A stretch of 61,641 bases of DNA from Spongiactinospora sp. TRM90649 (GCF_029382225.1 NZ_JARLTC010000049.1:1-61641); one strand, 5' to 3'; shown: positions 25,317 to 34,984, numbered from the stretch's first letter. Numbers and translations: made by a program. The notes: generated from the letters alone by a model not told the origin.

Positions 25317-26179
25317 CGCGAGTGCCGGGCGGACGGCGGCGTGAGATGCGGCCAGGCGTCCGCGAGCTCGGCCAGCGCCAGCCGGTCACCCCGGGAGTCG
25401 GCGGGTAGCCACACCCGCCCTGCCGGTCCGCCGCCGAGCGTCGTCTGTACGGCGGTGGCCACCGGCACCTCGGCGCCCGCGATGAGCTCGCGCAGGTGCG
25501 CCTCCCGGGCGGCGCTCGGGAGCCAGAGCAGCACGGGCGTGACGATGTGCGTCGCCTCGGCGAGCCCGGCGTAGTCGGCCAGCTTGCCCGCGACCTTCGC
25601 CAGCGGTTCGGAGCCGGTGTCGTGCTCCAGGAAGAAGTCCACCTCCCGGCCGCCTTCCGCCCAGCGGCCGTAGGCGTCGGGACGGGCCAGGTCCCCCCAG
25701 AGCTTGGCGCAGCGCCGTTCCGACCACCAGGCGAGCACCCGCGCGCCGCTCGCACCGGTTCGCGCGTGATGATGCAACTCGGTGAAGAAGTCGTTGACGC
25801 CGACCTGGTGACCCAGCCGCGTGGACAGGCAGATGGCGAGGGAGCTGTCGGGGCTGTAGCCGAGGTCGCTGAGCGTGCCGCCCTGCTTGATGGCGAGGAC
25901 GGCGGCTCCTGCGCGGCCGAGCACCCAGTGCGAGGGAGCCGACCCGCCGCCGTAGGGCACCCAGGGGCGGAACCTGGTCACGGCGTTGAGCAGGTGCAGG
26001 GTACGCAACCGCCGCCGGGTGGGCTGCGGGAGGGTGAAGAAGATGCGCTGGATCTGATGCGTCGTCAACACCCGGTGCTGGTGCAGGTGGGCCAGGATGT
26101 CGTAGTCGCGCGGTGTGAGGCGGCCGGACAGCTCGGCCAGCGCGGCGCGGTCGAAGCGCGGCTGGCGGTTCGGTGTCAT
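25313..26179 (-). CDS. Replication-relaxation family protein
   Basis: 288 residues; the ATG overlaps the VirD4 stop (ATGA). The N-terminus is a winged-helix (LTPRDYDILAHLHQHRVLTT and HQIQRIFF) typical of the Rep_relax family, followed by LHLLNAVTRFRPW and the WVLGRAG segment. The family name implies roles in plasmid replication or DNA relaxation, but biochemistry is scarce. In this operon it is the only candidate for the DNA-processing partner of the coupling protein, since no classical relaxase is visible. Confidence 0.8.
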   Translation of the reverse strand: MTPNRQPRFDRAALAELSGRLTPRDYDILAHLHQHRVLTTHQIQRIFFTLPQPTRRRLRTLHLLNAVTRFRPWVPYGGGSAPSHWVLGRAGAAVLAIKQGGTLSDLGYSPDSSLAICLSTRLGHQVGVNDFFTELHHHARTGASGARVLAWWSERRCAKLWGDLARPDAYGRWAEGGREVDFFLEHDTGSEPLAKVAGKLADYAGLAEATHIVTPVLLWLPSAAREAHLRELIAGAEVPVATAVQTTLGGGPAGRVWLPADSRGDRLALAELADAWPHLTPPSARHSR

Positions 26180-28548
26180 GTGCGATCTCCCCCATCGGTG
26201 AGTGCGGCTCGCGGGTCCCTTTCTGTGGCGATGCGGCCTGCCCGCCTGCGAGCGGGCGCGGGCGGCTCGGGATGCGAGAAGCGTTCGCGGGATGCCTGCC
26301 GTACTGCTTCTTCTCGGCCGGGCGTGGCCGGCGGGAGGGGACGCGTCCGCAAGGTGAAGGCGGGAGTTTGCCGACCAGCGACGATGAGCCGGGCGGTGGC
26401 CTGGTAGGCGCCCAGGTGGGTGAGGTCGTGCGGGGCGATCAGGGGTGCGGTGTGCGCCTTGAGGTCGTGGGCGTCCCTGGGCGAGACGGCGAAGTAGATC
26501 TTGTTTCGGGCGTCCGCCGACAGGGCTTCCCGCAGGTCGGCGGGAAGCTGGTCCAGGTGCTGGTGGGCGAGCACGAGCGACAGGCGGTAGCCGCGCGCTT
26601 CGGCGAGTACGTCGTTGATGTGGCCGGGCAAGTTCAGGAAGTTCTGGCACTCGTCGATGTAGCAAGCGGCGTCCGGCCGGTCGCCGGGGGCGAGTACGGC
26701 TCGGCGGGTCGCGGCCTGCCAGGTGTGCGCCAGCAGGATCGAACCGAGCAGCCGGGCGGCGTCGTCACCGAGGATGCCCTTGGGCAGGCGGGCCAGGACG
26801 AGCCCGCCCTCGCTGAGCAGCCGCCCGATCGGCACAGTGGTGGCGGGACTGGTCAGCGCGTGGCGGACGAACGGCCGGAGCAGTACGGCACGCAGCTTGT
26901 TCATCACCGGCCCGATCACCGTGGCCTGCCCCGCCGGGGTGAGCGCCTGGTAGGCGTCCCAGAACCCGGCCAGGAGCTCGTCATCCAGCCGGGCCGTGAT
27001 CCGGGCGCGGTAGGCGGAGTCGGTGAGCAGCCGTGGCACGTCGGCGAGCGTGGCGCGCTGACCGAGCACCCTGGTGAGCGTCAGGCACGTCGAGCGGAGC
27101 AGGTCGTCCACCCGCGGCCCCCAGGCGGAGGCGAAGCATCGGTGAAAGATGGTGACGACGGAGTCGACCGCGAAGGCGGGGTTAGGACCGGCCAGCACGT
27201 TGATCGCGGGTGGCCGGGCCGGGTCCTGCGGGTCGAAGACCGCAGTTCTGCCGATCACGCGTTCCGGGAGCCGGGCGAGGATGTCGGTGATGAGGTCGCC
27301 CTTCGGGTCGATCACCAGGGCCCCTCGGCCCGCTTCGGCGTCGGCGAGCACCATGCTCGCCAGCAGCGTTGATTTGCCGACCCCGGTGCCGCCGAGCACG
27401 TGGACGTGGTGCCGGGCGTCCGCCACCGGCAGCGCGACGGGCCGCCGGTGGCCGCCGTCGGCGTCCCCCAGGACCCGCACGGGTCCAGCGCCCGGCCCGT
27501 GCGGGACGTCCGGCGACGGGGCCACAGGGCGCGCTCCGGCGCGCGTGACGCCCGGGGCGTCGGGGTCCCAGGGCAGGTGGGCGAGCGCGGCCAACTCGGC
27601 AACCGAAAGCAGGTAGCCACCGTCCAACCGGCGCGAGCCGATCAGCGAGCCCGGGCGGAGCGCGCGCCGACGGCGGAGGTACTGGTGGCCGGAGGTGAAC
27701 AGCGCGAAGGTTCCGGCCAGAGTGTGGGCCTGGCCGCGTAGCCAGGCCGATGCCGTGTCGTGCCGCGCGGTGGTGGCGACGGCGTAGCGGATGGCGACCA
27801 CGTAGCGGGGCTGGGCCGCCTTGGCGAGGATGGCGCGCACCTGCTCGGCCCGCTCGGGGTACATCCGGGCCAGCTCGCCAGGGTTAGCGTGACCGGACAC
27901 CGGCGCCAGCTCGTCCAGGAGCTGCCCGATCGGGCTGCCGCTCCGGGCGCCTCGCAGGGTTGCCGCCGCTCGGTGCGCGTGCCGTAGCCGCCTGCCGGTG
28001 GTGGGCCTGGCCAGGATCTGCACGGCGGCGTGCTCGCCGTCGCGCAGGCCGTTCATCGCGGCGAGGAGCGAGCGCACCGGGTCGGCCTGGTGGTCGGTCT
28101 TGAGCGGGAAGTGCTCGGCACGGCCCGGCACCATCCGGCCTCCCGCAATGTTCGTCGCCGGAGGAAACGGGGTGGCGGCCTGCGTGGTCACCGTCGTGCC
28201 GGGCCACGCCGCCAGGATGGCCTTCTCCACCAGGCCCTGTGGCACGCCGCCGGGAACCCAGATCCGGATGCGGACGCCGTACTGGTCGGCGACGTACTCC
28301 CAGGCCAGGTGCGGTTGCCCGGCGAGGAACCGCTTCCACCGGGGGCGGAGCAGCCCGGCCAACTGGCTCCACAGCATGACCGCGCCGCCGGGATCGGACT
28401 GGGGCGGGCAGGCGATCTCGACGAGCCGCGCACCGGACGCGAAACGGGTATGCCGTAGCCACCCGGCGAGGTAGCGCACCAGGGCGACCGTCGCGAAGAG
28501 AGCCGCCACGAGCAAGCCGTATTCCGGTAGCTCCCCGAGGCCGTTCAC
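26176..28548 (-). CDS. T4SS coupling ATPase, VirD4/TraG family
   Basis: A 790-residue protein with one N-terminal membrane segment. Walker A lies in HVLGGTGVGKSTLL (about residues 383-392) and Walker B in ACYIDECQNFLNL (about 627-637). After it comes the TraM-recognition region (YRLSLVLAHQHLDQLPADLR). The N-terminal 330 residues form the extra domain seen in actinomycete homologues. It should bring DNA to the secretion channel and power transfer. It overlaps VirB4 and the downstream gene by 4 bases each. Confidence 0.9.
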   Translation of the reverse strand: MNGLGELPEYGLLVAALFATVALVRYLAGWLRHTRFASGARLVEIACPPQSDPGGAVMLWSQLAGLLRPRWKRFLAGQPHLAWEYVADQYGVRIRIWVPGGVPQGLVEKAILAAWPGTTVTTQAATPFPPATNIAGGRMVPGRAEHFPLKTDHQADPVRSLLAAMNGLRDGEHAAVQILARPTTGRRLRHAHRAAATLRGARSGSPIGQLLDELAPVSGHANPGELARMYPERAEQVRAILAKAAQPRYVVAIRYAVATTARHDTASAWLRGQAHTLAGTFALFTSGHQYLRRRRALRPGSLIGSRRLDGGYLLSVAELAALAHLPWDPDAPGVTRAGARPVAPSPDVPHGPGAGPVRVLGDADGGHRRPVALPVADARHHVHVLGGTGVGKSTLLASMVLADAEAGRGALVIDPKGDLITDILARLPERVIGRTAVFDPQDPARPPAINVLAGPNPAFAVDSVVTIFHRCFASAWGPRVDDLLRSTCLTLTRVLGQRATLADVPRLLTDSAYRARITARLDDELLAGFWDAYQALTPAGQATVIGPVMNKLRAVLLRPFVRHALTSPATTVPIGRLLSEGGLVLARLPKGILGDDAARLLGSILLAHTWQAATRRAVLAPGDRPDAACYIDECQNFLNLPGHINDVLAEARGYRLSLVLAHQHLDQLPADLREALSADARNKIYFAVSPRDAHDLKAHTAPLIAPHDLTHLGAYQATARLIVAGRQTPAFTLRTRPLPPATPGREEAVRQASRERFSHPEPPAPARRRAGRIATERDPRAALTDGGDRT

Positions 28549-30296
28549 AGCGGGTCCCCGTCACCCACGTCGTACGGTTCGGCCTCATCCGCCTCGATGC
28601 GGGCCAGCTCCGCCGGATCGCTCGTGATCAGCTCCGCCTCGGAGGCGGAGGCGACCACCCGGAAGCCGGTACGGCTGGCCGGCCCGGCCACCATGAGCGC
28701 CTCACCCTGCTCCGCGGTCAGCAGGAACTGCCGCTCGCCCTCCGACAGGTCGAAGGCGTCGCCGACCGTGCCGATCGCCTGCGGCGCCTGACGGAGCAGG
28801 ATCTGACCGGCCGCGTTCGCCACGATGGCCTGCCCCAGCTCCGAGCCGAGCAGATCGGCGGCGTCCTGGGTGACGACGGCCAGCCCCGCCCAGTGCTTGC
28901 GGGCCGCCTTCGCCATCCGGAACAGAAACCGCGCCCCCTCGGCCTCGCGCATCAGCAACCATGCCTCATCCACGACGACCAGCCGCTTCTTCCGGTTGCG
29001 CGGGTTGGCGACCTGCCGCCAGACCGCGTCCAGCGCCAGCAGCACGCCCACCGGCTTGATCTCGTCGGCCAGGTCGCGCAGCGAGAACACGATCAGATGA
29101 CCGGCTGGCGTGGTGGTGGTCGGCCCGTCGAACAGCTCGCGATGGGAGCCGTTCACATAGGGGGCGAGCTGCGTGGCCAGTTCCTTACCGTCCCGGCACT
29201 TGGCCAGCGTGCCGACCAGGTCGCCGAGCAGCGGCGCGGCCCTGCTCCACGTGGCGGGGTCGCGGGTGATGCCCGCTGCGGCGTAGGTGCCGATGATCGC
29301 GGCATCGAGTACGGCACGCGCCTGCGGCCCGATCGGCGTGCCGAGCATGGTGGCGATCAGCGTGTGCAGAAACAGTGCCCGCCGGGCGAGCACGTCGTCC
29401 TTCGGGCCTTGGCCGACGGGGAGGTCGAACGGGTTCCACCGCACGCCCGCTGCGCCGAGCCGCAGGTAGGAGCCGCCGACCGCGCGGGCCAGCCGGGCGT
29501 ACTCGTCCTCGGGATCCACTACGGCGACCTCGACGCCGTGGTAGAGCAGACGCAGGGCTTCGAGCTTGGTGAAGAAGCTCTTGCCGGCTCCCGACCGGGC
29601 CAGTACGACGGAGTTGTGGTTGTCCTGGGCGAACCGGTCCCACAGCACCACCCCGGACGAGGTCATGCCGTACAGCACCGCCGTGTCACCGGCAGGCACG
29701 GCCAGGTCCGGGGAGGTGAACGGGAAGGCCGCGGAGAGCGCGGCGGTGTCGAAGCTCCGAGTCATGCCCACGGCGTCGCACCCGAGAGGCAGGCAGGTCA
29801 CCCAGCCCTGCATGGCGCGGAAGGTGGTCGGCTGCGCATCCAGCAACAGTGAGGCGGCGAGCGCCCGCACCCGTTCCACCTCGGCGTCGAGCTCCGCCGC
29901 CGTGGCGGCGTGGACGGTCAGGTACAGGCCCACCTTGAACAGGCGGCCATGGCCGCGCGCCAGGCCGGCCGCCAGCTCGGTGGCGTCGTCGGCGGCGGCC
30001 TCGGTGACGAAGTCGAGCAGCCGCCCATGCTCGGCGTCGGCGCGGCTGGCCGACTCCAGCCGGGCGAGCCGACGGCGCAGCCGCATGGCCGCGACCATCT
30101 GCGGGACCGGCTCGATGTGCAGGGAGACGTCGAGCCTGCCCGGATAGGTGAGCAGCGGCTCAAGCCAGCCCGCATGCACCTCGTACGGGTAGCCGGTCAC
30201 GGCGAAGGAGGCGGCCATCCCGTTAGGCAGGCCGAGCGCCCGCGCGCCGACCTCCACGGAACCGGGTTCCGCCAGCCCGGTGTGCTGTTTCATCAA
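28545..30296 (-). CDS. VirB4-like T4SS ATPase
   Basis: A 583-residue ATPase: Walker A in VLARSGAGKSFFTKLEALRL (about 231-250) and Walker B in RLVVVDEAWLLMREAEGARF (about 437-456). The N-terminal domain has SLHIEPVPQMVAAMRLRRRL and MRSFDTAALSAAFPF, as in VirB4/TraC. It assembles and powers the mating channel at the membrane. It overlaps the PrgI-family gene upstream and VirD4 downstream. Confidence 0.9.
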   Translation of the reverse strand: MMKQHTGLAEPGSVEVGARALGLPNGMAASFAVTGYPYEVHAGWLEPLLTYPGRLDVSLHIEPVPQMVAAMRLRRRLARLESASRADAEHGRLLDFVTEAAADDATELAAGLARGHGRLFKVGLYLTVHAATAAELDAEVERVRALAASLLLDAQPTTFRAMQGWVTCLPLGCDAVGMTRSFDTAALSAAFPFTSPDLAVPAGDTAVLYGMTSSGVVLWDRFAQDNHNSVVLARSGAGKSFFTKLEALRLLYHGVEVAVVDPEDEYARLARAVGGSYLRLGAAGVRWNPFDLPVGQGPKDDVLARRALFLHTLIATMLGTPIGPQARAVLDAAIIGTYAAAGITRDPATWSRAAPLLGDLVGTLAKCRDGKELATQLAPYVNGSHRELFDGPTTTTPAGHLIVFSLRDLADEIKPVGVLLALDAVWRQVANPRNRKKRLVVVDEAWLLMREAEGARFLFRMAKAARKHWAGLAVVTQDAADLLGSELGQAIVANAAGQILLRQAPQAIGTVGDAFDLSEGERQFLLTAEQGEALMVAGPASRTGFRVVASASEAELITSDPAELARIEADEAEPYDVGDGDPL

Positions 30297-31210
30297 GCCT
30301 CCCGGGCACTGATCAGCTCATCGGTTCCGGCCGGGTGCCACCCGCCCGGATCGAGGCACTCCGTGAGCGCCTGCCGTGCCTGCTCGACGTCCAGCACGCG
30401 CACGTGGACGCCGAGCGCGCCCAGCGCCCGCGCGGTTTCGGCGGCCCGGCGCAGAACCACCGGCGCAGCCGCGTCCCGCCGTACGGCCCGGCGGCCCGCG
30501 GCCTGCTCTCGAAGGACGATGAGGACCTGGCGGGACAGCAGGTCCGCCGATTGCGCGAGCTCGGTAAGAAACGCCGCGTGCTCGGCCGCCGCCTGGGCCA
30601 GAGCCGGATGCGGGAGGGTGTCGGCCTGCCGCTCGACACCGGCGATCAGCGGGCTCAGGTCGACCGGGCGGGTCCGCACGAGGATCTGCACGGGCGCTTC
30701 CAGCGAGTTCAGCCAGCGCCCGAACGCCCCGACCAGGGACGCCTGCTCGTCCGCCGTACGCAGATGAAATGACAGGGTGGACGCCTCTACCAGCACCGCC
30801 ACCCCGCCCTCGGCCAGCTCCAGCACTCCATCGGCGCGTCCGGCACGGACCGGGAGCCGCAGCGGAGCGGGCAGCTTCCCGCGAACGCGGCACCACCGGG
30901 GCGGCGCGACCACGGGCGCCGCCACCAGCCTCTTCGGCGAGCGTGCGAACAGCAGCGCGGCCAGGGCGAAGCGGTCCAGCGTCAGCCCGTCCCGGCGTCC
31001 CAGCGCGACCGCCACCCCGGCGGCCACCGGCGGCAGCAGCAGCCCGGCGAGCACGACCACCGGGAGCAGCTTGTGGAAGGCGTAGTAGAGGCCCGCCGCG
31101 ACGGCTCCGGTGGCGGCGATGACGGCGAGCTGGCGTACCGTCAGCCCGAAAGCTATGCGGTCGGGCTGATCCACGTCGGACGGAATCCGCGCGATGAGCG
31201 GGTCGTTCAT
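30293..31210 (-). CDS. PrgI-family T4SS membrane protein
   Basis: A 305-residue protein. The first 95 residues match the PrgI family: RIPSDVDQPDRIAFGLTVRQ, then two membrane helices (about 28-46 and 50-72) and RDGLTLDRFALAALLFARSP. The remaining soluble part, rich in Ala, Arg and Leu, resembles the SCO6880-type extension. It likely anchors VirB4 at the membrane. GTGA/ATGA overlaps on both sides fix the ends. Confidence 0.85.
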   Translation of the reverse strand: MNDPLIARIPSDVDQPDRIAFGLTVRQLAVIAATGAVAAGLYYAFHKLLPVVVLAGLLLPPVAAGVAVALGRRDGLTLDRFALAALLFARSPKRLVAAPVVAPPRWCRVRGKLPAPLRLPVRAGRADGVLELAEGGVAVLVEASTLSFHLRTADEQASLVGAFGRWLNSLEAPVQILVRTRPVDLSPLIAGVERQADTLPHPALAQAAAEHAAFLTELAQSADLLSRQVLIVLREQAAGRRAVRRDAAAPVVLRRAAETARALGALGVHVRVLDVEQARQALTECLDPGGWHPAGTDELISAREA

Positions 31211-32523
31211 CGTCCCTCCCCTCGCGGCCTGCGGCGCGGCGGCGGGTCGAGCCGCAACTGCAACTGGCGCGGCCGGGCGGGGCGGGTCGGCATGCCCGGC
31301 AGCCGGTCCTGCGCGTACGGCGGGCGCGGCCTGATCCAGGGCGTGTCCGCAGGTGGCGGCGCGGCGCTGGCGGGTGGACGCGCAACGCGGGTCACCGGGA
31401 ACGGCAGCGCCAGCTGGCGGTCACGGGACGCTTTCGGGATACCGAGAGGAAGCTCCAGTTGCCGGGCCTTCTGGACTGACGTGCTTGCGGGCTTCTTCGG
31501 CATCACCGGGTTCCTCCTTCCAGGGGCAGGCCGTACAGCGGTGCCCGCCGAGCCGGGCCGGCTACGTCCTCCTCGGAAGCGGCCGACCGCCCCGAGGGTC
31601 TTGTAGATGATCAGCGCCTTGACCACGCGGGTGAGCAGGGTCGGGTGCGCCTGCCGCCAGATGGACCGGGCGACCCAGCCGGGAATCTTGATCAGCACGT
31701 AGAAGAGCCCGATCAGCACCAGGACGTCGACCGCCCGGCTGATGGTCGGCTGTACCACTGACATCGCCGCTTGCCCTGGCTGCAGGGCGAAAGCGCCCGG
31801 AGCGTCGGTGAGGAAGACCTTGAAACCGAGGATGAGCACGAGGGCCTGTAGAACCTGGATGGCCAGCACGCCCGTGATGGCCCGCCACCACAGCTTCGCC
31901 ACGCCCTCGGTCTGCGGCAGCGCATGGCAGAGCAGCGCGAGCGGCGCCGCGATGATCAGGAAGAGCAGCAGCGCGATCCGTACGACGGCGATGAAGGCCA
32001 GGATGATCCCCATCAGCACGGCCACGCCCGCCATGAGCACCAGGAACAGCACCGTGCCCTCGGGATCGGCGACGAGCGCGCCGACCTGCCCGGCGAGCAG
32101 GTTGCCCGCCCGCCTGCCGTCCACGCCGCTGCCAAGGAGGGCTCCGACCAGCGCGTTACAGAACTCGACGGCGTGCTGGCAGAGGATGAGCGAGGTGTTG
32201 AGCGCGATGGTCGCGACCACCAGCCGTGGCGCGACCTCTTTGACCGCGGTCGAGGTCTGCACGCTTCCGTGTGCCATCACGATCAGGCCACCGGCCAGCA
32301 CGAAGAGCACCAGGAGCGCGTTGGCCACCAGTTGCACGTGACCGGACAGCTCCTGAACGCGCGACAGCATCGACGGCGGCGGCGAGGACAGCAGGGTGTG
32401 CCCGACCATGACGAAGGCAGGCTCGATCGCACCCACGACGAGCGAGGTGAACCAGCCGTCCACCGCTTCGTTGATCTTGCATCCGAAGTCCAGCCAGTCA
32501 CAGCTCGGCGCGGGGCTGGGCAC
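31207..32523 (-). CDS. TrbL/VirB6-like conjugal transfer membrane protein
   Basis: A 438-residue protein. Residues 1-320 contain at least six hydrophobic segments (for example LVANALLVLFVLAGGLIVMA, VLFLVLMAGVAVLMGIILAF, LVLIGLFYVLIKIPGWVARS), the layout of TrbL/VirB6 channel subunits. The last 110 residues are a cytoplasmic-looking Pro/Arg-rich tail with three short repeats of the type RQL-x-L-P (RQLELPLGIP, RQLALPFPV, RQLQLRLDPP). It is the second gene of the operon and overlaps the PrgI gene. The tail repeats are unusual and listed as a finding. Confidence 0.82.
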   Translation of the reverse strand: MPSPAPSCDWLDFGCKINEAVDGWFTSLVVGAIEPAFVMVGHTLLSSPPPSMLSRVQELSGHVQLVANALLVLFVLAGGLIVMAHGSVQTSTAVKEVAPRLVVATIALNTSLILCQHAVEFCNALVGALLGSGVDGRRAGNLLAGQVGALVADPEGTVLFLVLMAGVAVLMGIILAFIAVVRIALLLFLIIAAPLALLCHALPQTEGVAKLWWRAITGVLAIQVLQALVLILGFKVFLTDAPGAFALQPGQAAMSVVQPTISRAVDVLVLIGLFYVLIKIPGWVARSIWRQAHPTLLTRVVKALIIYKTLGAVGRFRGGRSRPGSAGTAVRPAPGRRNPVMPKKPASTSVQKARQLELPLGIPKASRDRQLALPFPVTRVARPPASAAPPPADTPWIRPRPPYAQDRLPGMPTRPARPRQLQLRLDPPPRRRPRGEGR

Positions 32524-32525
32524 CG

Positions 32526-32870
32526 CTACGCGCCCACGATGCTCTTGAGGATGTTCACCAGCAGTGGCGCGAGAGCGGCGATGCCATACCCGAGCGCGGC
32601 ATAGCGGAGCGTCTTCTTGGCGGCCTCCACCTCGCCGGGGTCGCCCCCGGCGAGGATGTATCGGACTCCGCCAACGGTCAGGAACAGGGTGGCCAGGGCG
32701 ACCAGCAACCCCACGATGACCTTGCGCAGATTGTCGACTACCTGGTTCAGAGTGGCCGGTACGGCGAGCGTCGTGGCGCTGCGGGCGATGCCGACCTCAA
32801 GGAGCGTGCCGAGCCCGATAGCGGCGACCACGATCATGGCGATAAGGGCGAGCTTGAGGCGGGATGACAT
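32526..32870 (-). CDS. VirB2/TrbC-like pilin of the T4SS
   Basis: 114 residues from the ATG at 32870, which has AAAGGAGG with a 5-base gap; a GTG two codons upstream would sit inside that site. Three hydrophobic segments are seen: about 6-30 (an uncleaved or signal-like helix), 49-72 (VIVGLLVALATLFLTVGGVR) and 92-112. The stretch YILAGGDPGEVEAAKKTLRY AALG is the signature of the actinomycete VirB2/TrbC-like pilin family. First gene of the transfer operon. Confidence 0.82.
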   Translation of the reverse strand: MSSRLKLALIAMIVVAAIGLGTLLEVGIARSATTLAVPATLNQVVDNLRKVIVGLLVALATLFLTVGGVRYILAGGDPGEVEAAKKTLRYAALGYGIAALAPLLVNILKSIVGA

Positions 32871-33096
32871 TGCCACCTCCTTTGATCGTCGAACGTGTGG
32901 AGGTGAGGAGCAGCGGCGGAGGCACCATCCCGCCGGGCGTGTTGGGCGTCCTCCTTCGAGGTGCGAGCTACCGGTGGTGACAGGGACCGGTGGCCGATGC
33001 GTCCCCGGCGGGATCGGTGCCGTCCGCGCTGCTCTTCATCTGCGGAAAGACTTGGAAACGGGCGATGGGTGGGACAGCGGCGGTCGCGGATTTTGC

Positions 33097-33885
33097 TCAG
33101 CCATGGCCCGGCTGATCGCCGGTCAGGTCTCCCGCGATGAGTGCCTGGCGGAGGCGGTTCTCTGCGCGCTGACGGCGCTTGAGCACGGCGCAGTAGAGCA
33201 GCCCGTGGCGGCGGCAGTACGCGCTGAGCGGCACGCCCTCCAGCCGTGTCGCGCCGATCAGTTCCGCGGCCTCGGCGCTGATGATCCCCTGGCGTACGGC
33301 CTCGGCCAGCAGCAGATCGGCGTTGCCCGCGGGGTAGGTGAGGCTGCGGTCCTCGACCGGATCGGGGTCGGCCAGCAACTGCGGCCGTTCGGCGGCGCGG
33401 GCACGCAGGACGGCGTAACGGGTCAGCCGGGACAGCCGTAGAACCGGGTGACTCCAGGTCAGATTCACGCGGTCCAGCGCGTCCATGAAGCAGGCCAGCA
33501 CGTCGGCTTCGAGTTCCTCGCGGTCGGTCGTGTCGAGGGACCTGGTGAGAGAGCGCAGCATCGGCATGGCAAGCGCCGTAATCGCGATGGTCCAGTCACC
33601 CCGGTGGGTTCTGGCTTGGCAGATCAGGTGCCGCCAGATCTCGTCGCGGCTGGTTCGCGAGCAGGACGGGTGGAGCAGGATCGCGCGGAGCTCGTCGAGC
33701 GGGACGGGGCGTGCGGGCAGGCCCAAGCCGAGCGCCTCTCCGTCGATGCTGATCGGCTGGGGCATTCGGGTCAGGAGGGTGAAGGCTCTCTCAGCGACGT
33801 CCAGCGGCAGCGTGGAAGTCTGGGCCTTCGGATACTTGAGGGTGACCGAGTTGATCGTGCCGGTGGTGGAAGCGATGTGCGACAT
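33097..33885 (-). CDS. Sigma-factor-like hypothetical protein of the ICE
   Basis: 262 residues from an ATG with GGGAG upstream. Helical throughout, with RDEIWRHLICQARTHRGDWT, DREELEADVLACFMDALDRV and a C-terminal part (GIISAEAAELIGATRLEGVP then LSAYCRRHG) that looks like a degenerate sigma region 4. Such proteins sit beside T4SS operons in actinomycetes and may direct or modulate their transcription. There is a 226-bp gap to the pilin gene. The sigma relationship is a guess from pattern. Confidence 0.55.
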   Translation of the reverse strand: MSHIASTTGTINSVTLKYPKAQTSTLPLDVAERAFTLLTRMPQPISIDGEALGLGLPARPVPLDELRAILLHPSCSRTSRDEIWRHLICQARTHRGDWTIAITALAMPMLRSLTRSLDTTDREELEADVLACFMDALDRVNLTWSHPVLRLSRLTRYAVLRARAAERPQLLADPDPVEDRSLTYPAGNADLLLAEAVRQGIISAEAAELIGATRLEGVPLSAYCRRHGLLYCAVLKRRQRAENRLRQALIAGDLTGDQPGHG

Positions 33886-34279
33886 GGCAGCTCCCGAGGT
33901 GATCGGTCGATTGCTGCCTGTGTGCCAGCGGTGTCCCGCAAGATCGGGACATGATCGGTACGGACCTCGGCACGGGTAAGAGGTCGCCAAAGACTGTGGA
34001 ATGCATCGATACATGCTTTGACCTGCGGCAACCCCCGCTGAGCGGTCAACCGGACTTCTCGTGCCGGCCTGGTCATGGCTGCCGGATGGTGTTCTGGATA
34101 GCGCTGACCTGCATAAACGCAGATCATCCCGATTCAACAGGTCAAGTTTCCACCAAGCTGCCCGCCGGTCTCAGGTGCGTTGGAAGACCTCGTCTCGAGG
34201 TGTCCGATCTTGTGGTCCGTGGCCAGTATTTCTCAGGGTGACAGGGATCAGGTGGCCGGTGTGATCGGGCCACGTCATC
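33886..34279. other. Divergent intergenic region
   Basis: About 390 bp between the divergent sigma-like gene and the methyltransferase-like pair. It should hold promoters for both directions. I see no convincing gene and no strong inverted repeat; composition is slightly less GC-rich than in genes. Confidence 0.4.
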
Positions 34280-34984
34280 GTGACAGCACCTTCGCGTTCC
34301 AGATACGGAGTTTCGCGGCATCTGCCGTTGAGTGTGTGGCAGGCCGCCGCCGACCGGGAGTCGAAGCACGGTTGCCCACACCCCTGCTGCGTCCCGGTCA
34401 GTCATGCGCTGGCGCATCACCTGCTGACCGCCTGTGCGCGGCCGGGAGATCTAGTCGTCGACATCGACGCCGCCGACCACGTGGTCGTCTCCACCGCGCT
34501 GAAGCTCGGTTGCCATGCCGTCGGCACCTTCGGCGACGCGGTTGCGGCGGAGGCCGCGCGCCGGGCGGTCGGCCCGGTCGATCCTGGGGAGCTGGATTTG
34601 CGTGTCACCGGGCCTGCCGGTCCCGGTGCGGGACTCGCCGATCTGTACGGCACAGCGGCCACGGTCGTAGCGAAGCAGACCTGCCGTACCCGAGTGACGG
34701 ACCAGCTCCCTCACTTGAGCGGGCTGTTGAGACCGGGCGGTCACCTCGCCGTCGTCGCTGGACTGCACCAGAAGGGGCGCAGGGTGATCGATCCAGCTCC
34801 GCAGATCATCATCTGCGCCAAAGCGAACGGGCTGATCTACCTACAGCACGTCGTGGCACTTCAGATTCCTCTTCGCCGTGCCGAGGAGCCCGCTCCGCCG
34901 TACTCGCGGGGCGAGGTTATGAGTAGACGTGCGCACAGCGATGTGCTGATCTTCACCAGGTCTGCGCTGGGCGGTGAGCGATGA
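34280..34984 (+). CDS. Degenerate DNA-methyltransferase-like protein
   Basis: A 234-residue protein starting at GTG. It aligns by eye with the following methyltransferase: ARPGDLVVDIDAADHVVVST matches the SAM-binding TRPGDLVVDPMCGIGTTLVE, but the glycines of the loop are gone. The catalytic TSPPY is absent too; the corresponding area reads DLYGTAATVV. LLRPGGHLAVVAG and the C-terminal HSDVLIFTR are retained. It is probably an inactive duplicate that could act as a subunit or specificity partner. Its TGA overlaps the ATG of the active gene (ATGA). Confidence 0.65.
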   Translation: MTAPSRSRYGVSRHLPLSVWQAAADRESKHGCPHPCCVPVSHALAHHLLTACARPGDLVVDIDAADHVVVSTALKLGCHAVGTFGDAVAAEAARRAVGPVDPGELDLRVTGPAGPGAGLADLYGTAATVVAKQTCRTRVTDQLPHLSGLLRPGGHLAVVAGLHQKGRRVIDPAPQIIICAKANGLIYLQHVVALQIPLRRAEEPAPPYSRGEVMSRRAHSDVLIFTRSALGGER

